DNA of 64,000 nt from Streptomyces avidinii (lineage in GTDB: Bacteria > Actinomycetota > Actinomycetes > Streptomycetales > Streptomycetaceae): the NCBI RefSeq assembly GCF_014650695.1, contig NZ_BMVL01000010.1, positions 248,996 to 312,995 on the forward strand, in the 5' to 3' direction. A program made the position numbers and the translations under genes. Position 1 is the first letter of the stretch. Each line of letters begins with the position of its first letter. Below are positions 52,435 through 60,235 of this stretch, in pieces. The notes under the pieces are model-generated. The model was not told where the DNA came from. It ran no database searches and saw only the letters and a list, made by a program, of their open reading frames with translations.

Positions 52435-53148
52435 ATGACCGTACGCGCGTACCGCAGGCTGAGCGTCGAGGAGCGGCGAGCCCAACTCCTCGACGCCGCC
52501 CTCTCGCTGTTCGCGCACCGGGCACCGGAGGAGGTCTCGCTGGACGACGTGGCCGAGGCCGCCGGGGTCTCGCGCCCGCTCGTCTACCGCTACTTCCCGG
52601 GCGGCAAGCAGCAGCTCTACGAAGCCGCCCTCCGCTCGGCGGCGGACGTCCTGGAACTGTGCTTCGCCGAACCCCAGGAGGGGCCGCTGACCCGGCGCCT
52701 GTCCCGGGCCCTGGACCGCTACCTCGCCTTCGTCGACGAACACGACGCCGGCTTCGCGGCCCTCCTGCAGGGCGGCAGCGTCGTGGAGACCTCCCGCACG
52801 ACGGCGACCGTCGACGGCATCCGCCGGGCCGCCGCCGAGCAGATCCTCTTCCACCTGGGCGTCCCGGCCCCCGGCCCCCGGCTGCGCATGATGGTCCGTA
52901 CGTGGATCACCGCGGTCGAGGCGGCCTCCCTCATATGGATCGACGAGGGCAAGCAGCCGGAGGTCGACCGCCTCAGGGACTGGCTGCTGGACCAGTTCAT
53001 CGCCCTGCTGACGGCCACCGCCGCCACGGACCCGGAAACCGCGGCCGCCGCCCGGGCCGCCCTGGCCCTGGAGTCGGCGGACGGGCCGGTGGGGGTCCTG
53101 GCCCGCCGGGTGATCCCCGTGGTGTCCGAGGCCGCCCACCTGCTGTGA
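52435..53148 (+). CDS. TetR-family transcriptional regulator
   Basis: 237 aa. Helix-turn-helix at residues 12-58 (AQLLDAALSLFAHRAPEEVS and GVSRPLVYRYFPGGKQQL). The C-terminal ligand domain (LSRALDRYLAFVDEHDAG, RMMVRTWITAVEAASLIWID) is of the TetR_C type found near fatty-acid or oxygenase genes. It follows the AurF-like gene by 143 bp and probably represses that gene and the divergent ferritin-like gene. Confidence 0.9.
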   Translation: MTVRAYRRLSVEERRAQLLDAALSLFAHRAPEEVSLDDVAEAAGVSRPLVYRYFPGGKQQLYEAALRSAADVLELCFAEPQEGPLTRRLSRALDRYLAFVDEHDAGFAALLQGGSVVETSRTTATVDGIRRAAAEQILFHLGVPAPGPRLRMMVRTWITAVEAASLIWIDEGKQPEVDRLRDWLLDQFIALLTATAATDPETAAAARAALALESADGPVGVLARRVIPVVSEAAHLL

Positions 53149-53194
53149 CACTGGTGGGGTGAGAAGCCAACCGACCCCGTTCGAGGGCGGCCCC

Positions 53195-53440
53195 ATGGAC
53201 GGCCGGGTCCTCCAGGTCCTCCTCGGCCCGACCGGACACCCCCCGAAGTGGTACGAGATCCCGGTCCCGGCGCCGGACGGTGACCCGCCGACGGTGCTGC
53301 TGTACGAACGCGTCCCCGCGGGGTACTCCAAGCGGCTGGGCCTCCAGAAGGGCTGGAAGTACGACTTCCGCCCCTCGGGCACGAAGCCCAAACTCCGCTG
53401 GCCCTGGACAAAGCCCCCCGCCCCCGGCGCCGAAGCCTGA
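53195..53440 (+). CDS. Conserved hypothetical protein, 81 aa
   Basis: ATG at 53195 has GAGGGCGG upstream; GTG at 53159 would add 12 residues but lacks a clear ribosome-binding site. Core MDGRVLQVLLGPTGHPPKWYEI and LLYERVPAGYSKRLGLQKGW suggest a small beta-rich protein with a basic Trp-rich end (RWPWTKPP). Seen in many Streptomyces; function unknown. Possibly in one unit with TetR. Confidence 0.55.
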   Translation: MDGRVLQVLLGPTGHPPKWYEIPVPAPDGDPPTVLLYERVPAGYSKRLGLQKGWKYDFRPSGTKPKLRWPWTKPPAPGAEA

Positions 53441-54002
53441 GACCGGCGGCCCGGACCGCGGCCTGTCGAGCCTCCGGCCAGGAACCCGCGGGGAGTGAGG
53501 ACCCCGTCGGGCCTTCGGCCGGGAACGCGGCGCGCTTCGGACCGGGTGCGGAGGCCGGGGCCGGGTGTGTGTCGGGGCGATCCCCGCAGGGCGCCGAACG
53601 TACCGCCGCCGCGCCTTCCGATCCCTCGTCAGGTTCGGCGTCCGAGGAGACGCCCCGGCGCGCCCGGCCCCGGGCACGGCCCGCGCACAGGACTGCCGCC
53701 CCGGCCCCTCCGGCCGACCCCCGGCGGCGGCCCGTGCAAAGCACCGCCTTCCCCGTGGCTCCGGCCGGGACCGCCCGAGCTCCGGGCACGGCCTGCACAA
53801 AGCACGCCCCCGGACCCCGGCGGCGGCCCGTGCAAGGCGCCGCCTATGGCCGGGACCGCCGCGGCCTGCGCAAGGCGCCGCCGTCCCCCGCGCCTCCGGC
53901 AGGGACCGCCGCGGCTCGCGCATCGTACGGCCGCCCCCGCGCCCCCGGCAGGGACCGCGCGGCGCACCGCCGCCACCCGCAGAGCCTCCGGCCGGGAAGC
54001 GG
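53441..54002. repeat. 562-bp non-coding region of degenerate GC repeats
   Basis: No gene is supported. The core CCCGTGCAAAGCACC recurs in variant forms at about 53731, 53791, 53827 and 53865, interleaved with CCGGCCGGGACCGCC-like units. The pattern suggests a diverged short-period tandem array, perhaps a REP-like or structural element. Confidence 0.6.
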
Positions 54003-55304
54003 CTAGGAGCCCGGCAATCCGAGGACCGCCAGGCCGCCGCCGCCCTCCGCGTGCCGGAATTCCAGTCGCGCCCCGATCACCGCCGCCTGCCCCACCGCGA
54101 TGGTCAGCCCGAGCCCGTGGCCCTTGCCGCCGCCGCTGCGGAAACGCTGCGGGCCGTGGGCCGCCAGGTACTCGGGGAACCCGTCCCCGTGGTCCCGTAC
54201 GGTCACCACCGGCCCGTCCACCGTCAGCACCACCGGCGGCCGCCCGTGCTTGTGGGCGTTGGCCACCAGGTTCCCGAGGACCCGTTCCAGCCTGCGCCGG
54301 TCCGTCTCCACGTGCGCGTCCCGGACGATCACCACCTCCGTGTCCGCCCCGGACGCCCGCACCACCCGCCGTACCAGCCGCCCCAGCTGGTGCAGATCGC
54401 TCTCCACCACCTCGCTGCCCGAGTCCAGCCGGGAGATCTCCAGCAGGTCCTCCGTCAGCTGGCGCATCGTCCGCACCCGCTCCCGCACCAGCTCCGTCGG
54501 CCGCCCCTCCGGCAACAGCTCCGACGCCGCGTGCAGACCCGTCAGCGGCGTGCGGAGCTCGTGCGCCACATCCGCCGTGAACCGCCGCTCGCTCTCCAGC
54601 TTCGACTGCAGGCTCCCCGCCATGGTGTCCAGCGCCGCCGCCACCGTCGCCACCTCGTCCTGGTGCCGCGAGGGGGTCCTGGTCCGCGGGTCGTCCACCC
54701 GCGCGTCGAGGTCGCCCTGGGTGATCCGCCGCGCCACCAGCGCCGTCTGATGCAGCCGCCGGGTCACGCGGGTCACCGCGAACGCGCCCACCAGCAGCGT
54801 GCCGCCGATCGCCAGCAGCGAGGACCCGATGATCGCGTGGTCCAGCCCGCTGATCGTGCGCGAGCTCTGTCCGTAGTCCACGGCGGCCGCGAGTGCCCGG
54901 CCGTCCGCCGGAGCCGCCGCCCACATGGTCGGGCGGCCCCGGTAGTCCGCCACCAGCGTGCCCCGCCGCCCGCTGACGGCGAGCGCGCGCAGCTCCGGCG
55001 GCAGCCCCGCGGGGTCCAGGCCCGCACCGCGCGGCAGGGGCTCGCCGGCCTCGTACGCGCGCGTGACGTCGTGCAGCTTGCCCAGTGCCTTCTCCCGCGC
55101 CGTGGCCACCGTCTGCCGGGTCACCTCCACGTGCACGAGGGCACCCAGTACGGCCGCCAGGGAGCAGCACATCACGACGATGAAGCACGCCGACTTCCAG
55201 GTCAGCGTGGCAGTCCAGGCGGGCAGCTTCAGGTGCTTCAGGTGCTTCAGGTGCTTCGGGTGCTTCACGGGCCTCGGCGGCCCGGGCAGCCCCGCCGGCC
55301 TCAT
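54003..55304 (-). CDS. CseC-like sensor histidine kinase
   Basis: ATG overlaps the lipoprotein stop; 433 aa. TM1 at about 38-58, an extracellular domain to 155, TM2 at about 157-178, HAMP, H box DVAHELRTPLTGL with His248, then GRPTELVRERVRTMRQL and HGLGLTIAVGQA, which closely follow CseC of the sigma-E envelope-stress system. The N-terminus has a HLKHLKHLK repeat from a 9-bp DNA repeat. No response regulator is adjacent, unlike cseB-cseC. It may phosphorylate a distant regulator. Paired with a CseA-like lipoprotein that could modulate it. Confidence 0.88.
   Translation of the reverse strand: MRPAGLPGPPRPVKHPKHLKHLKHLKLPAWTATLTWKSACFIVVMCCSLAAVLGALVHVEVTRQTVATAREKALGKLHDVTRAYEAGEPLPRGAGLDPAGLPPELRALAVSGRRGTLVADYRGRPTMWAAAPADGRALAAAVDYGQSSRTISGLDHAIIGSSLLAIGGTLLVGAFAVTRVTRRLHQTALVARRITQGDLDARVDDPRTRTPSRHQDEVATVAAALDTMAGSLQSKLESERRFTADVAHELRTPLTGLHAASELLPEGRPTELVRERVRTMRQLTEDLLEISRLDSGSEVVESDLHQLGRLVRRVVRASGADTEVVIVRDAHVETDRRRLERVLGNLVANAHKHGRPPVVLTVDGPVVTVRDHGDGFPEYLAAHGPQRFRSGGGKGHGLGLTIAVGQAAVIGARLEFRHAEGGGGLAVLGLPGS
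55227..55262 (-). repeat. 9-bp repeat in kinase N-terminus
   Basis: Four units of CTTCAGGTG (last one CTTCGGGTG), encoding the Lys-His-Leu repeat just before TM1. Confidence 0.75.
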
Positions 55305-56050
55305 CGTCGGCCCGGCACGGGCGCGGGATCCCGGCTCCCCGGGGCCTGCGGACCACCGGGCACCCGTGCGATCTGCTCGCGCGTCGGCAGCATGGTGCGC
55401 TGCTTCTCGTCCCAGGACCAGGCGGTGATCAGCTCGTAGCCGTGGTTCCCGCTGGGCACCCGCAGGATCACGTCACCCCCGGCCAGTTCCACCGAGATGA
55501 TCGTCTCCGTGGTCGCCATGATCCGGTTGAGCCGCCCGTCCGGGTCGGCCGTGTACACCCGTACGGACATCATCTTGTCGGGGAACTCGATGCCGACGAT
55601 CAGCTCGTCCTTGCCGTTGCCCGTGAGGTCCCGGTAGTACGGCTTCTGCACCGGGCACGCCTCGGGATCCTCGTCGGCCCTCGCGTCCCGGTCCTTCGCG
55701 CACTCCCTGATCGCGGCCGCCGTCGCGGCCGGCATGCCGTCGGCGCCGACCTCGGTGTTCGGATGGGCCCGCAGCTCCGCCTGGACCAGGGCCACCGGGT
55801 CGACGGCGTGCACGTCCTGGTCGTGGACGGGCGGGATCCCCTTGACGTACTCGGGCGGGGCTCCACCCGGATCGGCGGGCGGTACGGACGCACCCCGGCG
55901 GTCGGGCCACAGGTGTACGGGCCCGCTCGCGGTCGGTGTCGACCCGGCGCTCACCAGCCCGCCGGTGTCCCCGCAACCCGCCAGCAGCGGAACCAGGGCG
56001 AGCACCGGGAGCAGCGGGTACGCGGCCACACGCAAGCGCAACCTGTTCAC
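55301..56050 (-). CDS. CseA-like lipoprotein
   Basis: GTG at 56050 has GCAGGAGGG upstream and starts the signal peptide (VNRLRLRVAAYPLLPVLALV); an upstream ATG at 56113 is less likely. 249 aa. Lipobox LLAGC. The exported domain has DLTGNGKDELIVGIEF and ATTETIISVELAGGDVILRV, an FG-GAP-like or CseA-like beta pattern. Overlaps the kinase by 4 bp, so co-translated. By analogy with CseA it may restrain or inform the kinase from outside the membrane. Confidence 0.75.
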   Translation of the reverse strand: MNRLRLRVAAYPLLPVLALVPLLAGCGDTGGLVSAGSTPTASGPVHLWPDRRGASVPPADPGGAPPEYVKGIPPVHDQDVHAVDPVALVQAELRAHPNTEVGADGMPAATAAAIRECAKDRDARADEDPEACPVQKPYYRDLTGNGKDELIVGIEFPDKMMSVRVYTADPDGRLNRIMATTETIISVELAGGDVILRVPSGNHGYELITAWSWDEKQRTMLPTREQIARVPGGPQAPGSRDPAPVPGRR

Positions 56051-56196
56051 AGCCCCTGTGCCCTCCTGCCCGCCGTACGCCAACGTTCGAAAACGCTCGA
56101 TCACGTCAACCATATGCGGAGGTACAGACCTTTTAGCGCGAGATCGCGGGCACCGAAGCTGTCTCGGGCGTCACAGCTCTCTCGATGATCTCAGTG

Positions 56197-56286
56197 GTCT
56201 CGGCCGTCTCGGCCGTCTCGGCCGTCTCGGCCGTCTCGGCCGTCTCGGCCGTCTCGGCCGTCTCGGCCGTCTCGGCCGTCTCGGCG
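56197..56286 (-). repeat. 9-bp minisatellite GTCTCGGCC x9-10
   Basis: Nine perfect copies (56197-56277) and one or two imperfect copies lie immediately after the stop codon of the surface protein. On the minus strand the frame next to the stop reads (Ala-Glu-Thr)n. Confidence 0.9.
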
Positions 56287-56289
56287 GTC

Positions 56290-56958
56290 TCAGCTGTCGG
56301 TGCGCCCGCGCCGCAGCATCGCGAAGCCCAGTCCGGCGGCGCCGACGGCCGCGATCCCGCCCGCGGCCGCGAGCAGCAGCACACCCTCACCCGGACCGTC
56401 CGCCAGCGCACTCAGCCGCCGCCCACCACTGCCACCGCCACCGCCGCCGCCGTCGGCGACGGTGCGGGTGCCCCCGGCGGTCGCCTGCCGCGGAGCCTGC
56501 GGAACCGAGGCCGGGACGACCTGCCCGCCGTGGGCCCCGGTGCGGGTGCCCGTCTTGTGCCCGTCCCCGTCCACGGCGTGATCGGCGCCCGGGGCGGCGG
56601 CGTCGCCCACCCAGGAGGTCAGCCGCCCGGTGGAGTCCAGCGCGGCGTGCAGCTCCCCGGTGCCGCCGAAGCCGGTGACCCCGTCATGGCTGGTCAGCGT
56701 GGCGGCCCTGGTGCCGTCGGCCGCGAGGATCTCGGCGTGGTAGCCGCCCTGCGCCGTGCGGTAGACCTTCGCCGTGGACACCCCGTCCGCCAGCGAGAGG
56801 CTCTTGACGAGGCTCAGCCGGGGGGCCGCGGAGCGCGCGGACGAGGCCGCGGGCACCCCCTCGGCCAGGGCGGCGGCGGTGGGCAGCGCCAGCAGAGTTC
56901 CGGCGCATGCGGTCACGGCGGCGGCGCGAACGAGAGTGCGGCGGCTGACGGTGCTCAC
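56290..56958 (-). CDS. Secreted, C-terminally anchored surface protein
   Basis: 222 aa. Signal peptide (VRAAAVTACAGTLLALPTAAAL), a beta-rich domain (LSLVKSLSLADGVSTAKVYRT, then GYHAEILAADGTRAATL), a Gly-rich spacer (residues 165-175) and a C-terminal hydrophobic segment (VLLLAAAGGIAAVGAAGLGFAML) ending in basic RRGRTDS. This is a cell-wall or membrane-anchored exported protein without a clear LPxTG. Function unknown. The stop sits 3 bp from a 9-bp repeat; a slip in the last codons would add an Ala-Glu-Thr tail of about 50 residues. Confidence 0.75.
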   Translation of the reverse strand: MSTVSRRTLVRAAAVTACAGTLLALPTAAALAEGVPAASSARSAAPRLSLVKSLSLADGVSTAKVYRTAQGGYHAEILAADGTRAATLTSHDGVTGFGGTGELHAALDSTGRLTSWVGDAAAPGADHAVDGDGHKTGTRTGAHGGQVVPASVPQAPRQATAGGTRTVADGGGGGGGSGGRRLSALADGPGEGVLLLAAAGGIAAVGAAGLGFAMLRRGRTDS

Positions 56959-57144
56959 GGAGAAGTCCTTCGGTGCCGGTCAGGGCCTGGGCCATCCAGG
57001 TGGGTCAAACCTAGGGCCCGGCCGTTGCGGCAGCGCCCCGGTCATGTAACAGCGGAGTCGCAACGTTCCGTCGGAGTCGTTACACATCCGAGGGATTGCC
57101 GTGCGGCGCCCCGGCTGCTCCCATGGACGCCGGGGGTGAGGGCG

Positions 57145-57969
57145 ATGCGCGGACTCAAGGTACTGCCGAGCGGCCGGCCCGGCCGCGGCCGGCTGTACGT
57201 CAACCTGCCCGACGGGCAGGCGGTTGCCTGGTACGACCGGCAGGCCAACCGGATCAGCGTCCTTGCGGACGACCACCGCGAGGCGATCCTGGCGGTGCTG
57301 CGGCCCTACCTGAACGGGACGGTCTCGATCGGCCCGCCCCCGGTTCCCACCGCCGCCGACCTGCGGCGTCTCGCCATGCACCCGGACGCGGACCTGGCCC
57401 CGAACCGGCCGGGGGAGACCCTGCTGGGAGAACTGGAACACGGCCGGGCGGGCGCCAGGGCCCGGCACCGGCTGCGCCAGGACCTGACGGCGCAACAGCG
57501 GATGGGCGACGCCTTCGACACCCTGGAGCCCGACGGCTGGCGGATCCTGCACTGCGTCCCGCTCCCGGGCCAGGGCCACATCGACCACCTGCTCATCGGA
57601 CCGGCGGGGATCTTCTGCGTGCGTACGGTCCCGGGCCGCCGCCAGCGCGCGGTGATCGGCGACCTCCTGCTCACGGTGGGCCGCACCGAACCCCGCCCGG
57701 ACCCGCGTTGGATCCGCCGCGCGGCGGCCTACGCGGCGGCGGCCCTGTCGGCGAAGGTCACCCCGGCGCTGGCCGTGGTCGACGCCTCACGGGTCGAGAC
57801 GGCCCCCACGGTCCGCGACATCCGCATCCTCCAGCCCCCGACCGCCACCCCGACCCTCGCGGCGTCCCCCACGACCCTGAAACCCCCGGAGATCGACTCG
57901 CTCTTCGCCCGAGCCCGAGACACCACGACCTGGCTCCACCTCACAGATCGCAGCCCCGCCGGCGTTTGA
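57145..57969 (+). CDS. NERD-domain protein
   Basis: ATG at 57145; 274 aa. The NERD (nuclease-related) domain covers about residues 115-205: LEPDGWRILHCVPLPGQGHIDHLLIGPAGIFCVRTV, then a basic strand. The usual catalytic Asp and x-Glu-x-Lys region is altered (VRTVPGRR), so nuclease activity is doubtful. The last residues SPAGV and the stop are made by a dispersed Streptomyces repeat (see 57951-57973). Monocistronic. Confidence 0.8.
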   Translation: MRGLKVLPSGRPGRGRLYVNLPDGQAVAWYDRQANRISVLADDHREAILAVLRPYLNGTVSIGPPPVPTAADLRRLAMHPDADLAPNRPGETLLGELEHGRAGARARHRLRQDLTAQQRMGDAFDTLEPDGWRILHCVPLPGQGHIDHLLIGPAGIFCVRTVPGRRQRAVIGDLLLTVGRTEPRPDPRWIRRAAAYAAAALSAKVTPALAVVDASRVETAPTVRDIRILQPPTATPTLAASPTTLKPPEIDSLFARARDTTTWLHLTDRSPAGV

Positions 57970-58080
57970 GGCGAAACCCACCCCACCTTCCGGCTCCGCC
58001 CCGCCCCCCTTTTCCCAGCCCCGCCGGCTTTCCCAGCCCCGCCGGCGTTCGAGGCGCGGGGTCCGGGGGAGGAGCCCCGG
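57951..58080 (+). repeat. Dispersed CAGCCCCGCCGGCGTTTGAG-type repeats
   Basis: Copy A at 57951-57973 forms the end of the NERD gene; a short copy at 58016-58030; a long copy at 58034-58080 continuing into GGGGTCCGGGGGAGGAGCCCC. This element recurs at gene ends throughout Streptomyces genomes (general knowledge). Confidence 0.8.
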
Positions 58081-58143
58081 TTTCGGGAAGGGGCGGGTAG
58101 AGGAGAGCGCCGCAGGCTCCGCCCCTCGGGCCCCGCCGGCCCC

Positions 58144-59307
58144 TCAGGCAGAGGTCCGCTTCCGCGGCGTGGCCGCCTTCTTCGCCGCCGCGCCCGTCTT
58201 CTTCGCCGCCGCCGTCTTGGCCGTACTCTTCGTGGCCGCCGCCCTGCCCGTGGACTTCGACGCACCCGAAGTCGACTTCGCCGCCGCCGCCGACTTGCCC
58301 GTGCCCGTGCCCGTGGCCTTCTTCTTCGTAGCGGCTGCCGCCGTCTTCTTCGTCGAAGCCGCCGTCGACTTCTTCCCGCCCACCGCCTTCGGCGCCGCTG
58401 CACTCCTGCCCGCACCCGCACCCGCACGGGCCCCGGCCTTCCGCCGAATCGGCGTCACCTCGGCCTCCGCCCCGCCCTCCGTCCCGGCCTCCGTCCCACC
58501 GGAGGCCTCCGCCCGGCCGTCCCCCTCCCCTCGGGAAGCCTTCGCCGCCCGCACGCTCTTCTCCAACGCCGCCATCAGGTCGATCACCTGCCCCCCGGCC
58601 GGCTCCACGACGGCCTCCGTCGGCTCGAACGCCCCGCCCGACTTGGCGGCGATCATCGCCTCCACGGCCTCCCGGTAGTCGTCGTGCAGCGAGGCCATCT
58701 CCACCTCCCCCAGCGTCGCCATCAGCGCGTCGGCGAGGTCGAGTTCGGCGTCCCGCACGGACACCGCGGCATCCGGCGCCACCCCCTCCGGCGCCCGGAT
58801 CTCGTCCGGCCACAACAACCCGTGCATCGCGATCACGTCGTCCACCACGCGCAGCATCCCCAGCCGTTCCCGCCCCCGCAGCGCGTACTTGGCGATCGCG
58901 ACCTTCCGGCTCCGCTTCAGCGCCTCCCGCAGGAGCGTGTACGGCTTCGCAGCCGTCGCCCCGTTCGCCGCGAGGTAGTACGCCGCGTCCATCTGCAGCG
59001 GATCGATCTCCTCCGCCGGCACGAACGACATGATCTCGATGGTCTTCGCGGTCGCCAGCGGCAGCTGTGCCAGGTCCTCGTCCGTGATCGGGACGATCGA
59101 CCCGTCGGCCTCCTCGTACCCCTTGCCGATCTCGGCGCTCGGCACCTCCTCCCCGTCCAGCTCGCACACCTTGCGGTACCGGACGCGCCCGCCGTCACTC
59201 ACATGGATCTGGCGGAAGGAGATCGAGTGGCTCTCGGTGGCGTTCACGAGCTTGATCGGGATGCTGACCAGGCCGAAGGAGATCGCCCCGTTCCAAATGG
59301 ATCGCAC
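58144..59307 (-). CDS. ku: Ku DNA end-binding protein
   Basis: GTG at 59307 with AGGAGGAA upstream; 387 aa. Begins VRSIWNGAISFGLVSIPIKLV, the conserved start of bacterial Ku; core to about residue 255 with GMLRVVDDVIAMHGLLWPDE. The C-terminal 110 residues are a Lys/Ala-rich, histone-H1-like tail (TKKTAAAATKKK and so on). Ku forms a ring on double-strand ends and recruits LigD. The basic tail is longer than in most Ku proteins and should add DNA affinity. Divergent from the LigD polymerase gene by 31 bp. Confidence 0.96.
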   Translation of the reverse strand: MRSIWNGAISFGLVSIPIKLVNATESHSISFRQIHVSDGGRVRYRKVCELDGEEVPSAEIGKGYEEADGSIVPITDEDLAQLPLATAKTIEIMSFVPAEEIDPLQMDAAYYLAANGATAAKPYTLLREALKRSRKVAIAKYALRGRERLGMLRVVDDVIAMHGLLWPDEIRAPEGVAPDAAVSVRDAELDLADALMATLGEVEMASLHDDYREAVEAMIAAKSGGAFEPTEAVVEPAGGQVIDLMAALEKSVRAAKASRGEGDGRAEASGGTEAGTEGGAEAEVTPIRRKAGARAGAGAGRSAAAPKAVGGKKSTAASTKKTAAAATKKKATGTGTGKSAAAAKSTSGASKSTGRAAATKSTAKTAAAKKTGAAAKKAATPRKRTSA

Positions 59308-59338
59308 GGTTCCTCCTGATTCGTGGCAATCTCATCGT

Positions 59339-60235
59339 ATGACGCCGATCACATTGGTGGAGGGCCGTCGCATCGCGCTCAGCAATCTCGACAAGGTCCT
59401 CTACCCGGAGACCGGCTTCACCAAGGGCGAGGTGCTGCACTACTACGCCACCGTCGCGGGCCCGCTGCTCGCCCACATCCACGACCGGCCGGTGTCCTTC
59501 CTGCGCTATCCCGACGGGCCGGACGGCCAGCTCTTCTTCACCAAGAACCCGCCGCCCGGCACGCCCGACTGGGTGAAGACCACCCCCGTACCGCGCTCCG
59601 AGGACCTGTCCGCCGCCCAGGTGGTCGTCGCCGACCTGGCCACCCTGATGTGGTCCGCCAACCTCGTCGTGGAGTTCCACACCCCCCAGTGGACCGCCGG
59701 CCGCCCCGGCCTCGCCGACCGGCTGGTCCTCGACCTCGATCCCGGCCCGCCCGCCACGGTCGTGGAGTGCTGCGCCGCCGCGCTCTGGCTGCGCGAGCGG
59801 CTCGCCGCCGACGGCCTGCACGCCTACGCCAAGACCTCCGGCTCCAAGGGCATGCACCTGGCCGTGCCGCTGGAGCCGACCCCGTCCGAACGGGTGTCCG
59901 CGTACGCGAAGCAGCTCGCCCAGGAGGCCGAGCGAGAGCTCCCGGACCTGGTGGTGCACCGCATGGCCAAGGCGCTGCGCCCCGGCAAGGTCTTCGTCGA
60001 CCACAGCCAGAACGCCGCCGCCAAGACCACCGCAGCCCCCTACACCCTGCGCGCACGGCCCCGGCCCACCGTCTCGGCGCCCGTCTCCTGGGCCGAGGTC
60101 GAGGCCTGCCGGACCGCGGCCGGCCTGGTCTTCCTCGCCGACGACATCGCACCGCGGCTCGCCCGCGACGGGGATCTCTTCGGCCCGCTGACCGACCCCG
60201 AGCGGGCCCGCCCGCTCCCAAGGGTCCGGTCGTGA
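59339..60235 (+). CDS. ligD-pol: LigD polymerase/primase domain protein
   Basis: ATG at 59339; 298 aa. Archaeo-eukaryotic primase fold: VLYPETGFTKGEVLHYYATV, DLDPGPPATV with two catalytic Asp, SGSKGMHLAVPL and VVHRMAKALRPGKVFVDHSQN. This is the polymerase module of LigD as a separate protein. It fills gaps at ends held by Ku. The GTG of the ligase gene overlaps its stop. No phosphoesterase (PE) domain or gene is present. Confidence 0.95.
   Translation: MTPITLVEGRRIALSNLDKVLYPETGFTKGEVLHYYATVAGPLLAHIHDRPVSFLRYPDGPDGQLFFTKNPPPGTPDWVKTTPVPRSEDLSAAQVVVADLATLMWSANLVVEFHTPQWTAGRPGLADRLVLDLDPGPPATVVECCAAALWLRERLAADGLHAYAKTSGSKGMHLAVPLEPTPSERVSAYAKQLAQEAERELPDLVVHRMAKALRPGKVFVDHSQNAAAKTTAAPYTLRARPRPTVSAPVSWAEVEACRTAAGLVFLADDIAPRLARDGDLFGPLTDPERARPLPRVRS

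Noticed and set aside
53441..54002. CRISPR array
   Set aside because: Repeats are degenerate and irregularly spaced, with no unique spacers or cas genes.
54003..56050. The sigE-cseABC operon
   Set aside because: No ECF sigma or response regulator adjacent; only kinase and lipoprotein resemble it.
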